A stretch of 64,000 nt of DNA, from positions 1,601,501 to 1,665,500 of the forward strand of contig NZ_CP096670.1 of the NCBI RefSeq assembly GCF_023238625.1, in the 5' to 3' direction. Position 1 is the first letter of the stretch. The number at the start of each line of letters is the position of its first letter. The notes below the pieces were generated by a model. That model worked only from the letters and a program-made list of their open reading frames with translations, was not told the DNA's origin and did not search any database. The stretch comes from Agarivorans sp. TSD2052 (lineage in GTDB: Bacteria > Pseudomonadota > Gammaproteobacteria > Enterobacterales > Celerinatantimonadaceae). Shown in pieces: positions 44,048 to 52,215 of the stretch. The translations under genes were made by a program, and so were the position numbers.

Positions 44048-45352
44048 TTGAAAGTTAGCCACATCATATGGAATCTTGTTGGCTTAGGTTTCCCTTTAAT
44101 TATTGCTGTTATTACCATCCCTCATCTGTTGGCTGTTATTGGACTTGAGCGCTTTGGTTTTTTAACCTTGGCTTGGGCCCTAATCGGTTACGCCAGTATT
44201 TTCGATTTAGGAGTGGGGAGGGCGGTAACCCATTACGTGTCAGTGAAGCTGGGGGCAAAAGATGTACAACTTATCCCCGCTATTGTTAACACTGCTGTGG
44301 TATTCACTTCTTTGCTAGGTAGTTTGGCGTTTTTACTGATTTGTTTATCTGTTTATTTAGGGGTAGAGCAATGGATACCCAAGCAGCAGGTTAGCTCATC
44401 CGAGATTAATCATTCATTACTGTTATTGGCGCTAGCTATTCCACTCCAAGCGATGAGCGCCACCTATAAAGGCTTAAACGAAGCTTTTCTTAGTTTTAGA
44501 GGGATCAGTATATTAAGAGTGTTTTTGGGAGTGGCAAATTTCGGTGGGCCTTTCTTAATTGCAGCTTATAGCCATAGCATGCCATTGCTCGTTAGCAGCT
44601 TGGTATTATCTCGGTTAATCGCCTTTTTTGTATACCGTTACTTGGCTAAGTCAAATTTAGTACAACTGGGCGTCACCAAAGGCGCTAGTTTCGCTACTGA
44701 ACACTTAAAGCGATTGTTTGAGTTTTCATCTTGGGTCACCTTAAGCAGTATTATTAGTCCATTTTTGGTGCAAGCCGATCGTTTCTTTATTGGTCTAATG
44801 CTAACGGCCTCCGCTGTCACTTTGTATGTCATTCCTTATGAGATTACCGTGCAAGCGCTCATTGGAGTAGGGGCCATAAGCTCGGTGGCGTTTCCTGCGA
44901 TATCGCGTTTATTGGCTAGTCAGCCCCAGCAGGCGAAAGCCTTGTTTCAACGTTGGTTGGTTATTGTCTCTGTGATGATGTTTGTCGCAATGGTTGGCAT
45001 TGCTATGTTGATGCCGATTATTCTGTCTATTTGGGTGGGGGGGTATGTTGACCAAACGTCGGTTTGGGTTGGTCAAATACTGTGCTTGGGCGTATTTCTT
45101 AATGCGATAGGGGTTATGTATTACGCTTGGTTACATGCCAATGGTGATACCAAGTATACGGCGCTTTGCCATTGCGCAGAGCTGCCTCTTTTCGCTATGT
45201 TATTGTATTTCTTGGTGGGGGAGTTTGGCATTGTTGGCGCAGCCATTGCGTGGGTATTTCGAGTAGCCCTAGACTGTGCTTTGCTAATCTATAGATACTT
45301 GTCGATGCCAACCACAGAGGCTGAGTCTTCAGGGGCTAGCGATGTCGCTTAG
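44048..45352 (+). CDS. wzx: Wzx-type polysaccharide flippase
   Basis: 434 aa from a TTG start, seven bases after GAGG. A polytopic inner-membrane protein of the MOP/MATE superfamily with about 12 spans: FPLIIAVITIPHLLAVIGLE, LERFGFLTLAWALIGYASIF and DLGVGRAVTHYVS are typical of RfbX/Wzx proteins. It would move undecaprenyl-pyrophosphate-linked repeat units to the periplasm. The next gene (polymerase) starts 11 bases before its stop. Together with the Wzy-like partner it defines a Wzx/Wzy locus. Confidence 0.9.
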   Translation: MKVSHIIWNLVGLGFPLIIAVITIPHLLAVIGLERFGFLTLAWALIGYASIFDLGVGRAVTHYVSVKLGAKDVQLIPAIVNTAVVFTSLLGSLAFLLICLSVYLGVEQWIPKQQVSSSEINHSLLLLALAIPLQAMSATYKGLNEAFLSFRGISILRVFLGVANFGGPFLIAAYSHSMPLLVSSLVLSRLIAFFVYRYLAKSNLVQLGVTKGASFATEHLKRLFEFSSWVTLSSIISPFLVQADRFFIGLMLTASAVTLYVIPYEITVQALIGVGAISSVAFPAISRLLASQPQQAKALFQRWLVIVSVMMFVAMVGIAMLMPIILSIWVGGYVDQTSVWVGQILCLGVFLNAIGVMYYAWLHANGDTKYTALCHCAELPLFAMLLYFLVGEFGIVGAAIAWVFRVALDCALLIYRYLSMPTTEAESSGASDVA

Positions 45353-46553
45353 TGTTGAGTCTTTGTTTGCGACCATTGTTGCCTTTGCAATGCTGACATT
45401 TAGCTTTGTGAGTTACAAAGACTTTAGACATCCGGCTGTGTTACATAGTTTGGTGTGGTCTTCAATTTTGTTTTTGCATAGTTTTATGCCTCACAGCTTA
45501 AATGCGGCAGGGGCGAATGTGTTGCTGGTGGTTGTTGGGGCGCTATTGTCTTTTGCCGCCGGCTGTCTGCTGGTCACCGCGCTTTATCAAACTAATGCTA
45601 ATGCCCAAATTAAACCTAGCTATAACTTAAGAAAATATCGAGGGTTCTATAAGGTCTATATCGCTATAGCACTATTGGGAATACCTTTTGTTTTTCGTAA
45701 AGCGCAACAAATAGCCTCTCATGGAACCACTGGCTCATTTATGCTGAATTTGCGTCTTGGTTTAAATCATGAAGCCTTTGGTAATCAAAGCTTTGGTATC
45801 TTAGCGTATATCAGCCTCATCGCGTTTGCCGCTGTCTACTTAACGGCGCTTGATTATAAGTCTAAAAATGGCCGTTTAACCTTTTTACTGGCGATAGTTA
45901 TTGCCTGCTTTTACGTGGTGATGAGCACCGGGCGAACCTATTTCTTCTTAGTGATTATTCCTATCTTATTTGTTTTTTCGTTTACTAACCCCAGTAAAAT
46001 GGGGCTGAAAAGCTTTATTCTTGGCTTCGTGACCATTATTGGCTTTTTCTTTTTTATTGGTGTTGTAATGGGTAAGGTTGGAGAGAATGCAGGTGAAGCT
46101 ATGTCTTCCTTCTCTTTGTATTTACTCGGTGGGGTATCTGCCTTTGACGTGGTATTGAGCCAACCCTATGATTTGCAATATGGGTCAAATACCTTAAGAA
46201 CCTTCTTTGCTATTTTGGCTAAAATTGGCTTTGAGTTTGAGCCGGTTAAGCTGGTTAAACCCTATGTTTACATCCCGCAAGCGACCAATGTTTATACTGT
46301 TTTCTACCCTTATTATCTTGATTATGGCCTGACATACGTATTTGCCACCCAGTTTGGTTTTGGGGTATTACATACGGTGTTATATAAACGCGCATTGTTA
46401 GGTCAGTATGGTTTTGTTCTGGCTTACTCTTTAAGTGTCTACGCACTGTTTATTCAATGGTTTCAAGACCAGTATTTGTCGTTGCTCACTACTTGGGTCA
46501 TTATTGGGTTTTTGTTGTCGACCCCTCTTTTACTTTCAAGAAAGCTTAATTAA
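45342..46553 (+). CDS. wzy: Wzy-type oligosaccharide repeat-unit polymerase
   Basis: 403 aa with about 11 predicted membrane spans, overlapping the flippase by 11 bases. Wzy proteins have weak sequence identity; what points here is the topology, location and landmarks such as VMSTGRTYFFLVIIPILFVF and the large periplasmic loop near residues 250-335 with YIPQATNVYTVFYPYYLDYG, similar to the O-antigen polymerase family (oligosaccharide repeat unit polymerase). It would join repeat units in the periplasm. Confidence 0.8.
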   Translation: MSLSVESLFATIVAFAMLTFSFVSYKDFRHPAVLHSLVWSSILFLHSFMPHSLNAAGANVLLVVVGALLSFAAGCLLVTALYQTNANAQIKPSYNLRKYRGFYKVYIAIALLGIPFVFRKAQQIASHGTTGSFMLNLRLGLNHEAFGNQSFGILAYISLIAFAAVYLTALDYKSKNGRLTFLLAIVIACFYVVMSTGRTYFFLVIIPILFVFSFTNPSKMGLKSFILGFVTIIGFFFFIGVVMGKVGENAGEAMSSFSLYLLGGVSAFDVVLSQPYDLQYGSNTLRTFFAILAKIGFEFEPVKLVKPYVYIPQATNVYTVFYPYYLDYGLTYVFATQFGFGVLHTVLYKRALLGQYGFVLAYSLSVYALFIQWFQDQYLSLLTTWVIIGFLLSTPLLLSRKLN

Positions 46554-46565
46554 TAAGGATATTTT

Positions 46566-47483
46566 GTGCTGGTTGATGTGGTTATTGTAAATTGGAATTC
46601 TAAAGATCTTCTTAAATCTTGCGTAGACTCGGTGTTGCAACATAGTCATAAGCTGCTTGGGCAATTAGTGGTCGTTGATAATGCTTCTAGCGACACCTCT
46701 ATTGATTTTCTTAGCGCTTACCCTTCAGTTACTTTATCGGCATTAAGCAGTAATGTGGGGTTTGCCAAAGCCTGTAATTTGGGAGCATCGCTGGGTGATT
46801 CTGACTATGTATTGTTTCTCAACCCCGACGCTGCATTAGATGCCGATACCTTGTCGCAGGTAAGCCAATTCATGAATGCTAGCGAAAACCAAGCCATCGG
46901 CATTTGCGGGGTTCCGCTACTTGATGAACATCAGCAGGTGGCCAGGAGTTGTTCGCGCAGGCCCACCGTTAAAGGGATAGCCGCCCATGCTTTGGGTATT
47001 GACCGTTTATGGCCCAGGTTTGGTCAAGCTATGCGCGATTGGGATCACAACAACGACGCCGAAGTAGATCAAGTTATAGGGGCGTTTTACTATGTGCGAC
47101 GCACTCTTTTTCAGCAACTAAAGGGCTTTGATGAGCGCTTTTTTGTTTATTACGAAGAGGTTGATTTTGCAAAACGGGCTGCTGATTTGGGTTACAAAAG
47201 TTACTTTTTGAGCAAGACTCATGCTTTTCATGTGGGAGGAGGCACTTCAAGGCAAGTAAAAGGTTTGCGCATGTTTTATTCGATTCGAAGTCGGCTATTG
47301 TATTGCTTCAAACATTTTGGCCGTTTTACTGCCGTGGCTGTTGCTTTGTTAAGCTTAGTGATTGAGCCCTTGCTGCGCATGCTGCAATCTTTATTGCGCA
47401 GAGATATGGACGGCTGTAAAGAGTTGCTACTTGCCTATTCAAAACTTTGGAAATGGGCCATTTTTCGTGAGCAGGGCAAATAG
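46566..47483 (+). CDS. Glycosyltransferase family 2 (rhamnosyltransferase-like)
   Basis: 305 aa from GTG 46566 with AAGGA six bases upstream. VDVVIVNWNSKDLLKSCVDS, VVVDNASSDTSIDFL, VLFLNPDAALDADTL (DxD as NPDA) and FDERFFVYYEEVDFAKRAAD are characteristic of the WbbL-like GT2 group. C-terminal hydrophobic helices suggest membrane contact. It lies 12 bases after wzy. The donor could be a dTDP- or UDP-sugar; no dTDP-rhamnose genes are in the window. Confidence 0.88.
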   Translation: MLVDVVIVNWNSKDLLKSCVDSVLQHSHKLLGQLVVVDNASSDTSIDFLSAYPSVTLSALSSNVGFAKACNLGASLGDSDYVLFLNPDAALDADTLSQVSQFMNASENQAIGICGVPLLDEHQQVARSCSRRPTVKGIAAHALGIDRLWPRFGQAMRDWDHNNDAEVDQVIGAFYYVRRTLFQQLKGFDERFFVYYEEVDFAKRAADLGYKSYFLSKTHAFHVGGGTSRQVKGLRMFYSIRSRLLYCFKHFGRFTAVAVALLSLVIEPLLRMLQSLLRRDMDGCKELLLAYSKLWKWAIFREQGK

Positions 47484-47484
47484 C

Positions 47485-48552
47485 ATGAAAGTGTTAGTAT
47501 TGACTAAATACTCGCGTAATGGCGCAAGCTCTAGGTTAAGAACCTTTCAGTACCTCGATGCGTTGACAGACAGCGGGGCAAAGATAACCACAAGCAGTTT
47601 ATACGATGCTGAGTATCTGCAAACACTGTATGAAACCGGGTCGAGAAAGCGGGTGTTGTACTATTACCTTAGGCGTTTGTTAGTGCTATTTACCGCTCGT
47701 AAGTACGACGTTCTGTGGATTGAAAAAGAGCTGTTTCCTTATTGCCCCGCGTTGATTGAACGCTGTCTTCGATTGTTCAAGATATCATTTATCGTCGATT
47801 ACGATGATGCCATTTTTTACAACTATCAGCTCTCTTCTAATAGGCTGATTCGCAGAGTACTAAATAACAAAATATCTTCGGTTATGAATAAGGCTCAGTG
47901 GGTGGTAGCGGGCAATGCTTTTTTAGCTGCTGAGGCTAAAAAAGCCGGCGCTACTAGTGTATCTGTTATCCCTACGGTGCTCGATATAGATCGCTACAAA
48001 GTCACCCAGCGAGAGCAAACGGGGCCGCTGGTTATAGGTTGGATCGGCTCGCCGTCTACGGCAAAATATGTCGTTGAAATAGCCGAGCAACTGCGCGTTA
48101 TTAGCGCTGAGTTTGATATTGAATTGCATTTAATGGGAGCCTCTTCTGCTACAAAGCAGCAACTTGATGGCTTATCCGTTAAGATTTTTGACTGGTCTGA
48201 AGCCACTGAAGTCGCTTTTATCCAATCTATCGATATCGGGATTATGCCCTTAATTGATGGGCCTTGGGAGAAAGGGAAATGTGGCTATAAGTTGATTCAA
48301 TATATGGCTTGCGGAGTACCAGTAATAGCGAGTGCGGTAGGGGCCAATATCGAGATTGTTGAAGATAGCCAATCGGGCTTGCTAGTTAAGCCAGAGGAGC
48401 CATGGACTGAGGCTTTAACGCAATTGTTATCGTCTGTCGATCTGAGAAAAAAAATGGGTTTGGCGGGACGAGAGGCCGCGGAACAGCGTTACTCTTTGCA
48501 GGTTCAGTCAAAAAAATTAGTCACTATTTTGAAAAATGTAGCGGCTAAATAA
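47485..48552 (+). CDS. Glycosyltransferase family 4
   Basis: 355 aa from ATG 47485, right after the previous stop; the frame is open upstream but that part overlaps the GT2 gene. KVLVLTKYSRNGASSRLRTF, VLWIEKELFPYCP and FIVDYDDAIFYNY in the N-terminal half; LVIGWIGSPSTAKYV and DIGIMPLIDGPWEKGKCGYK then LIQYMACGVPVIAS in the C-terminal donor site. The WEKGKCGYK block is typical of a GT4 subgroup in O-antigen loci. Confidence 0.88.
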   Translation: MKVLVLTKYSRNGASSRLRTFQYLDALTDSGAKITTSSLYDAEYLQTLYETGSRKRVLYYYLRRLLVLFTARKYDVLWIEKELFPYCPALIERCLRLFKISFIVDYDDAIFYNYQLSSNRLIRRVLNNKISSVMNKAQWVVAGNAFLAAEAKKAGATSVSVIPTVLDIDRYKVTQREQTGPLVIGWIGSPSTAKYVVEIAEQLRVISAEFDIELHLMGASSATKQQLDGLSVKIFDWSEATEVAFIQSIDIGIMPLIDGPWEKGKCGYKLIQYMACGVPVIASAVGANIEIVEDSQSGLLVKPEEPWTEALTQLLSSVDLRKKMGLAGREAAEQRYSLQVQSKKLVTILKNVAAK

Positions 48553-48579
48553 TGTTTAAATTGATGAGTGGAGCTTAGA

Positions 48580-49710
48580 TTGAGTAGTTCAGTGCTGGTT
48601 ATCGCCAGTTTCGCCGATTCTATTTTGACCTTTAGAGGTGATTTGCTGTTAGCGATGCAAGCAAATGGCCACCAAGTACATGTGGCTGCCCCTGATTTTA
48701 GCCAAGCGCAATTGGAACAGTTGTCGAGCATGGGGATTGTTGGTCACGCCTATCAATTGCAACGCACCGGGCTTAATCCGTTTAAAGACCTGTCGAGTGT
48801 GGTGTCATTATTTAAGCTGATTAAAACGCTACAGCCAAACACGGTATTAAGTTACACCATTAAGCCGGTCATTTATGGCTCATTGGCGGCAAGGCTGGCG
48901 GGAGTTCGCCAGATTTATTCGATGATAACCGGTTTGGGCTATGTGTTTAGCCATGCCATAAGCTTTAAGCAAAAGCTTTTACATGCCTTAGTGTGCACGA
49001 TGTATAAACTGAGCTTGGCATTAAACCGTGCGGTATTTTTTCAAAACCCAGACGACCGTGAGCTATTTACTCAACAACATATTGTGCCATTGGCTAAAAC
49101 CCAGCTGATTAATGGCTCTGGCATAAACTTAGGGCTGTTTGCCGCTAAGCCTTTGCCAGAACGCTTACCCACACTGCGCTTTCTACTCATAGCGCGATTA
49201 CTTAAAGATAAAGGCATTTATGAGTATGTGGCAGCGGCTAAAATATTAAGAGAGAAGGGCTATCAGGCTGAGTTTCATTTAGCCGGCTGGTTGGATGACA
49301 ACCCCAGCTGTGTTGATGAAGCCGATTTAAAGCAATGGATAGAGCAAGGTTTAGTGATTTTTCATGGTCGGGTAGATGACGTTAAACCCCTTTTGGAAAA
49401 TTGCCACGTATATGTGCTGCCATCGTATCGTGAGGGCACTCCTCGTACGGTGTTAGAGGCGATGGCTACCGCAAGGCCGATTGTGACGACTGATGCCCCC
49501 GGTTGTCGTGAAACAGTGATAGATAAACAAAATGGCTTTTTAGTGGCGCCGCAAAATGGCCCAGCCTTAGCGGATGCGCTGATTTGCTATTTACAACAGC
49601 CTGAATTGCTTGAGCAGCATGGCCAGGCGAGTCGGCAATATGCTGAGCAGCGCTACGATGTAAAACGGGTTAATCAACAAATCTTAGATGTCATCAACGG
49701 AGTGAGTTAA
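48580..49710 (+). CDS. PglA-like glycosyltransferase family 4
   Basis: I prefer TTG 48580 (GGAG six bases upstream) to GTG 48568. 376 aa. SYTIKPVIYGSLAARLAGV, YSMITGLGYVF, FFQNPDDRELF, LINGSGINLG, FLLIARLLKDKGIYEYVAA and VYVLPSYREGTPRTVLEAMA. This is the subgroup of PglA/WbnH-like enzymes that add a hexosamine to an undecaprenyl-linked first sugar. It lies directly before the initiating transferase gene, as expected. It is paralogous to the gene at 27834. Confidence 0.85.
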   Translation: MSSSVLVIASFADSILTFRGDLLLAMQANGHQVHVAAPDFSQAQLEQLSSMGIVGHAYQLQRTGLNPFKDLSSVVSLFKLIKTLQPNTVLSYTIKPVIYGSLAARLAGVRQIYSMITGLGYVFSHAISFKQKLLHALVCTMYKLSLALNRAVFFQNPDDRELFTQQHIVPLAKTQLINGSGINLGLFAAKPLPERLPTLRFLLIARLLKDKGIYEYVAAAKILREKGYQAEFHLAGWLDDNPSCVDEADLKQWIEQGLVIFHGRVDDVKPLLENCHVYVLPSYREGTPRTVLEAMATARPIVTTDAPGCRETVIDKQNGFLVAPQNGPALADALICYLQQPELLEQHGQASRQYAEQRYDVKRVNQQILDVINGVS

Positions 49711-50319
49711 TTGCTAAAAGACAAGATGTTTAGTTTCTTTGAACGGCTGCTGGCTGCCATATTGTTACTGCTGCTAACACCGGTGTTGCTGATGGTGGCG
49801 GTACTTATCGCGTTCAAGTTGGGGCGGCCGGTCCTATTTACCCAGCAGCGGCCGGGTTTACACGGTAAAGCGTTTAAGATGATTAAGTTTCGCAGCATGC
49901 GAGATGATAAAGACAGTACTGGTCGGTTATTGTCAGATGAAGAGCGCTTAGGCGCGTTTGGCCGAGCCTTACGTGCCAGCAGTTTAGATGAGTTACCCGA
50001 GCTGTGGAATGTCGTTAAAGGTGAGATGAGCTTTGTTGGCCCCAGACCCTTGTTGATGGAGTATTTACCCCTTTATTCAGAGCAACAAGCAAAACGACAT
50101 AATGTTAAACCCGGGGTAACCGGCTGGGCACAAATCAATGGCCGAAACTCGGTCACTTGGGAGCAAAAATTTCAGCTGGATGTTTGGTACGTTGAAAATC
50201 GCTCTGTTTGGCTAGACATTAAAATACTGTTTTTAACGGTGAAAAAAGTGATTAGTAAAGATGATGTTAACGCAGTTGGGCAGGCTACTATGAGCAAATT
50301 CACCGGGAGTAAGTCGTGA
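49711..50319 (+). CDS. pglC: Initiating phosphoglycosyl transferase (PglC-like)
   Basis: 202 aa from TTG 49711, adjacent to the previous stop. One hydrophobic re-entrant helix (LLAAILLLLLTPVLLMVAV), then FTQQRPGLHGKAFKMIKFRS, SSLDELPELWNVVKGEMSFV with the catalytic Asp-Glu pair, and GPRPLL; KPGVTGWAQINGRN ends the core. The small size without extra N-terminal spans fits the monotopic PglC type. It would transfer a sugar phosphate to undecaprenyl phosphate; downstream genes suggest the sugar is diacetylbacillosamine-like. Confidence 0.92.
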   Translation: MLKDKMFSFFERLLAAILLLLLTPVLLMVAVLIAFKLGRPVLFTQQRPGLHGKAFKMIKFRSMRDDKDSTGRLLSDEERLGAFGRALRASSLDELPELWNVVKGEMSFVGPRPLLMEYLPLYSEQQAKRHNVKPGVTGWAQINGRNSVTWEQKFQLDVWYVENRSVWLDIKILFLTVKKVISKDDVNAVGQATMSKFTGSKS

Positions 50320-50933
50320 AAAGCATTGCGATTTATGGCGCTGGTGGCCATGCTAAGGTGGTGGTTGATATCGCCAAACAACTGGGTTACACCCACATTG
50401 TTTTGTTTGATGAACGTTGGCAGCAGCTAGGGTTGATAGAAGCTTGCTCGGTAAAAGGTGATTGGCAGGCTTTGCTTCGCTATTTGGCCGATAAGCCCAG
50501 CTCGGATGTGCATGTTGCTATTGGTAATAACCATACGCGTTTAGACAAAATTGCCCAGTTAGAACGCTTGGCTTATCAGCAACCCGTATTAGTTCATCCT
50601 AGGGCTTATGTTAGTGATTCTGCCAGCATTGGATTGGGCTCAGTGATTATGGCTAATGCCACGGTGAGTGTGAATTGCCGCATCGGTAGAGGGGTCATCA
50701 TTAACCATAATAGCTCGGTTGATCATGATGGACATTGTGCCGATGGAGTGCATATTGCTCCCGGGGCTCACCTTGCCGGAGAGGTGAGTGTGGGACGGGC
50801 GAGTATGCTTGGAATTGGCAGTTGTATTATTCAGGGAATTATCATTAAAGCCGATGTAATTGTTGGTGCAGGTTCAGTGGTAGTAAAAGATGTGAAGCAT
50901 GCTGTAAAAGTGTACGGAAATCCCGCTAAATAA
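50316..50933 (+). CDS. pglD: UDP-4-amino-sugar N-acetyltransferase (PglD-like)
   Basis: 205 aa from GTG 50316 (GTGA overlap). The N-terminal Rossmann-like domain has SIAIYGAGGHAKVVVDIAKQ, binding the UDP-sugar. From residue about 95 left-handed beta-helix hexapeptides follow. The catalytic His is in IINHNSSVDHDGHCADGVHI. PGAHLAGEVSVGRASMLGIG and AGSVVVKDV are also characteristic of the NeuD/PglD family. Predicted reaction: acetyl-CoA plus UDP-4-amino-4,6-dideoxy-GlcNAc to UDP-diNAcBac. Confidence 0.9.
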   Translation: MKSIAIYGAGGHAKVVVDIAKQLGYTHIVLFDERWQQLGLIEACSVKGDWQALLRYLADKPSSDVHVAIGNNHTRLDKIAQLERLAYQQPVLVHPRAYVSDSASIGLGSVIMANATVSVNCRIGRGVIINHNSSVDHDGHCADGVHIAPGAHLAGEVSVGRASMLGIGSCIIQGIIIKADVIVGAGSVVVKDVKHAVKVYGNPAK

Positions 50934-51012
50934 GGCCTGAATGATTGTAGCTGGCGTCGCTTTGGTTCACTATAACGGCAGCATTTATAAAGGATTATAA
51001 GTAATAGTATTC

Positions 51013-52215
51013 ATGGAAGAGTTACCTCGTTGGCCTAGTTTTACCGAGCAAGAAGCGCAAGCTGTTAGTGATGTTTTGTTATCTAATAAAGTTAATTATT
51101 GGACCGGCGAAAACGGTAAAGCGTTTGAGAAAGAATTTGCCGCTTGGTGTGGCAGCGAACACGCCGTAGCAGTAGCCAACGGCACCTTAGCTTTAGAGTT
51201 AGCGTTACGTGCCTTAGAGATAGGTGAGGGCGATGAAGTTATTGTTACCTCTCGTACGTTTATCGCCTCGGCCAGTTGCATCGTTAATGTAGGTGCAAAA
51301 CCAGTATTTGCCGATGTGGCACTAGACAGTCAAAATATCAGCGTCGACACCGTTACCCCGCTTATTTCCGATAAAACCAAAGCCATAATTTGTGTGCACT
51401 TGGCCGGCTGGCCTTGTGAGATGAATGATTTCAAGCGCTTGGCAGAGCAACATCAATTGTATTTAATTGAAGATTGCGCTCAAGCCCATGGCGCCAAATA
51501 TCATGGACAAGCCGTTGGCAGTTTGGGCGACATTGCGGCGTGGTCATTTTGCCAAGACAAAATTATGACCACCGGCGGTGAAGGCGGTATGGTCACCACC
51601 AACAATGCTTCGCTTTGGCAACGTATGTGGTCTTATAAAGACCACGGTAAATCATGGGAGGCGGTTTATCAGCGCCAACATCCACCCGGTTTTCGCTGGT
51701 TACATGAAAGCATTGGCAGCAATTGGCGTATGACCGAAATGCAAGCTGCGATTGGTCGCATTCAATTACAAAGAATGGGCGATTGGCACCAACGCCGAGT
51801 GGCTAATGCACAGAGGCTCACCGAGTGTTTAAGTGAGTTTAGTTTCATCAACATCCCTCGCGTTCCAGCGCATATCCAACATGCATTTTATAAGTTTTAT
51901 GCCTTTGTTGATGAGTCACAGTTAGCGGGCATAACGAGAGATCAGATTGTCGAGCAGTTAAACCAGCATGGTGTGCCATGTATGCAAGGCACCTGCGGTG
52001 AAATCTACTTGGAGAAAGCCTTTAATGGTTTAGGCGTACAACCTAGCCAAGCGCTTCGCAATACTCAGCAGTTAAGCCGTAGTTCTTTGATGTTTATGGT
52101 GCACCCAAGCTTGTTGGCCGCAGACATGAGCAAGATATGCAGCGCTATACAAGCGACTTTGCAGCAACTTGTTGTTCACCAACACTTAGACAGCATGCAG
52201 GTAAAAGGAATTTAG
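51013..52215 (+). CDS. pglE: DegT/DnrJ/EryC1/StrS aminotransferase (PglE-like)
   Basis: 400 aa PLP enzyme. EFAAWCGSEHAVAVANGTLA, DEVIVTSRTFIASASCIVN, LIEDCAQAHGAKYHGQAVGS, and the PLP lysine in WSFCQDKIMTTGGEGGMVTT. NWRMTEMQAAIGRIQLQRM is also conserved. In a PglCDEF context it should transaminate the 4-keto sugar made by the following dehydratase. It starts 79 bases after pglD, the largest gap in this run, and its stop abuts the next start. Confidence 0.92.
   Translation: MEELPRWPSFTEQEAQAVSDVLLSNKVNYWTGENGKAFEKEFAAWCGSEHAVAVANGTLALELALRALEIGEGDEVIVTSRTFIASASCIVNVGAKPVFADVALDSQNISVDTVTPLISDKTKAIICVHLAGWPCEMNDFKRLAEQHQLYLIEDCAQAHGAKYHGQAVGSLGDIAAWSFCQDKIMTTGGEGGMVTTNNASLWQRMWSYKDHGKSWEAVYQRQHPPGFRWLHESIGSNWRMTEMQAAIGRIQLQRMGDWHQRRVANAQRLTECLSEFSFINIPRVPAHIQHAFYKFYAFVDESQLAGITRDQIVEQLNQHGVPCMQGTCGEIYLEKAFNGLGVQPSQALRNTQQLSRSSLMFMVHPSLLAADMSKICSAIQATLQQLVVHQHLDSMQVKGI

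Noticed and set aside
47362-47484. Upstream start for the GT4 gene after the GT2 gene
   Set aside because: The extra 41 residues are cysteine-rich nonsense read out of frame within the GT2 gene.
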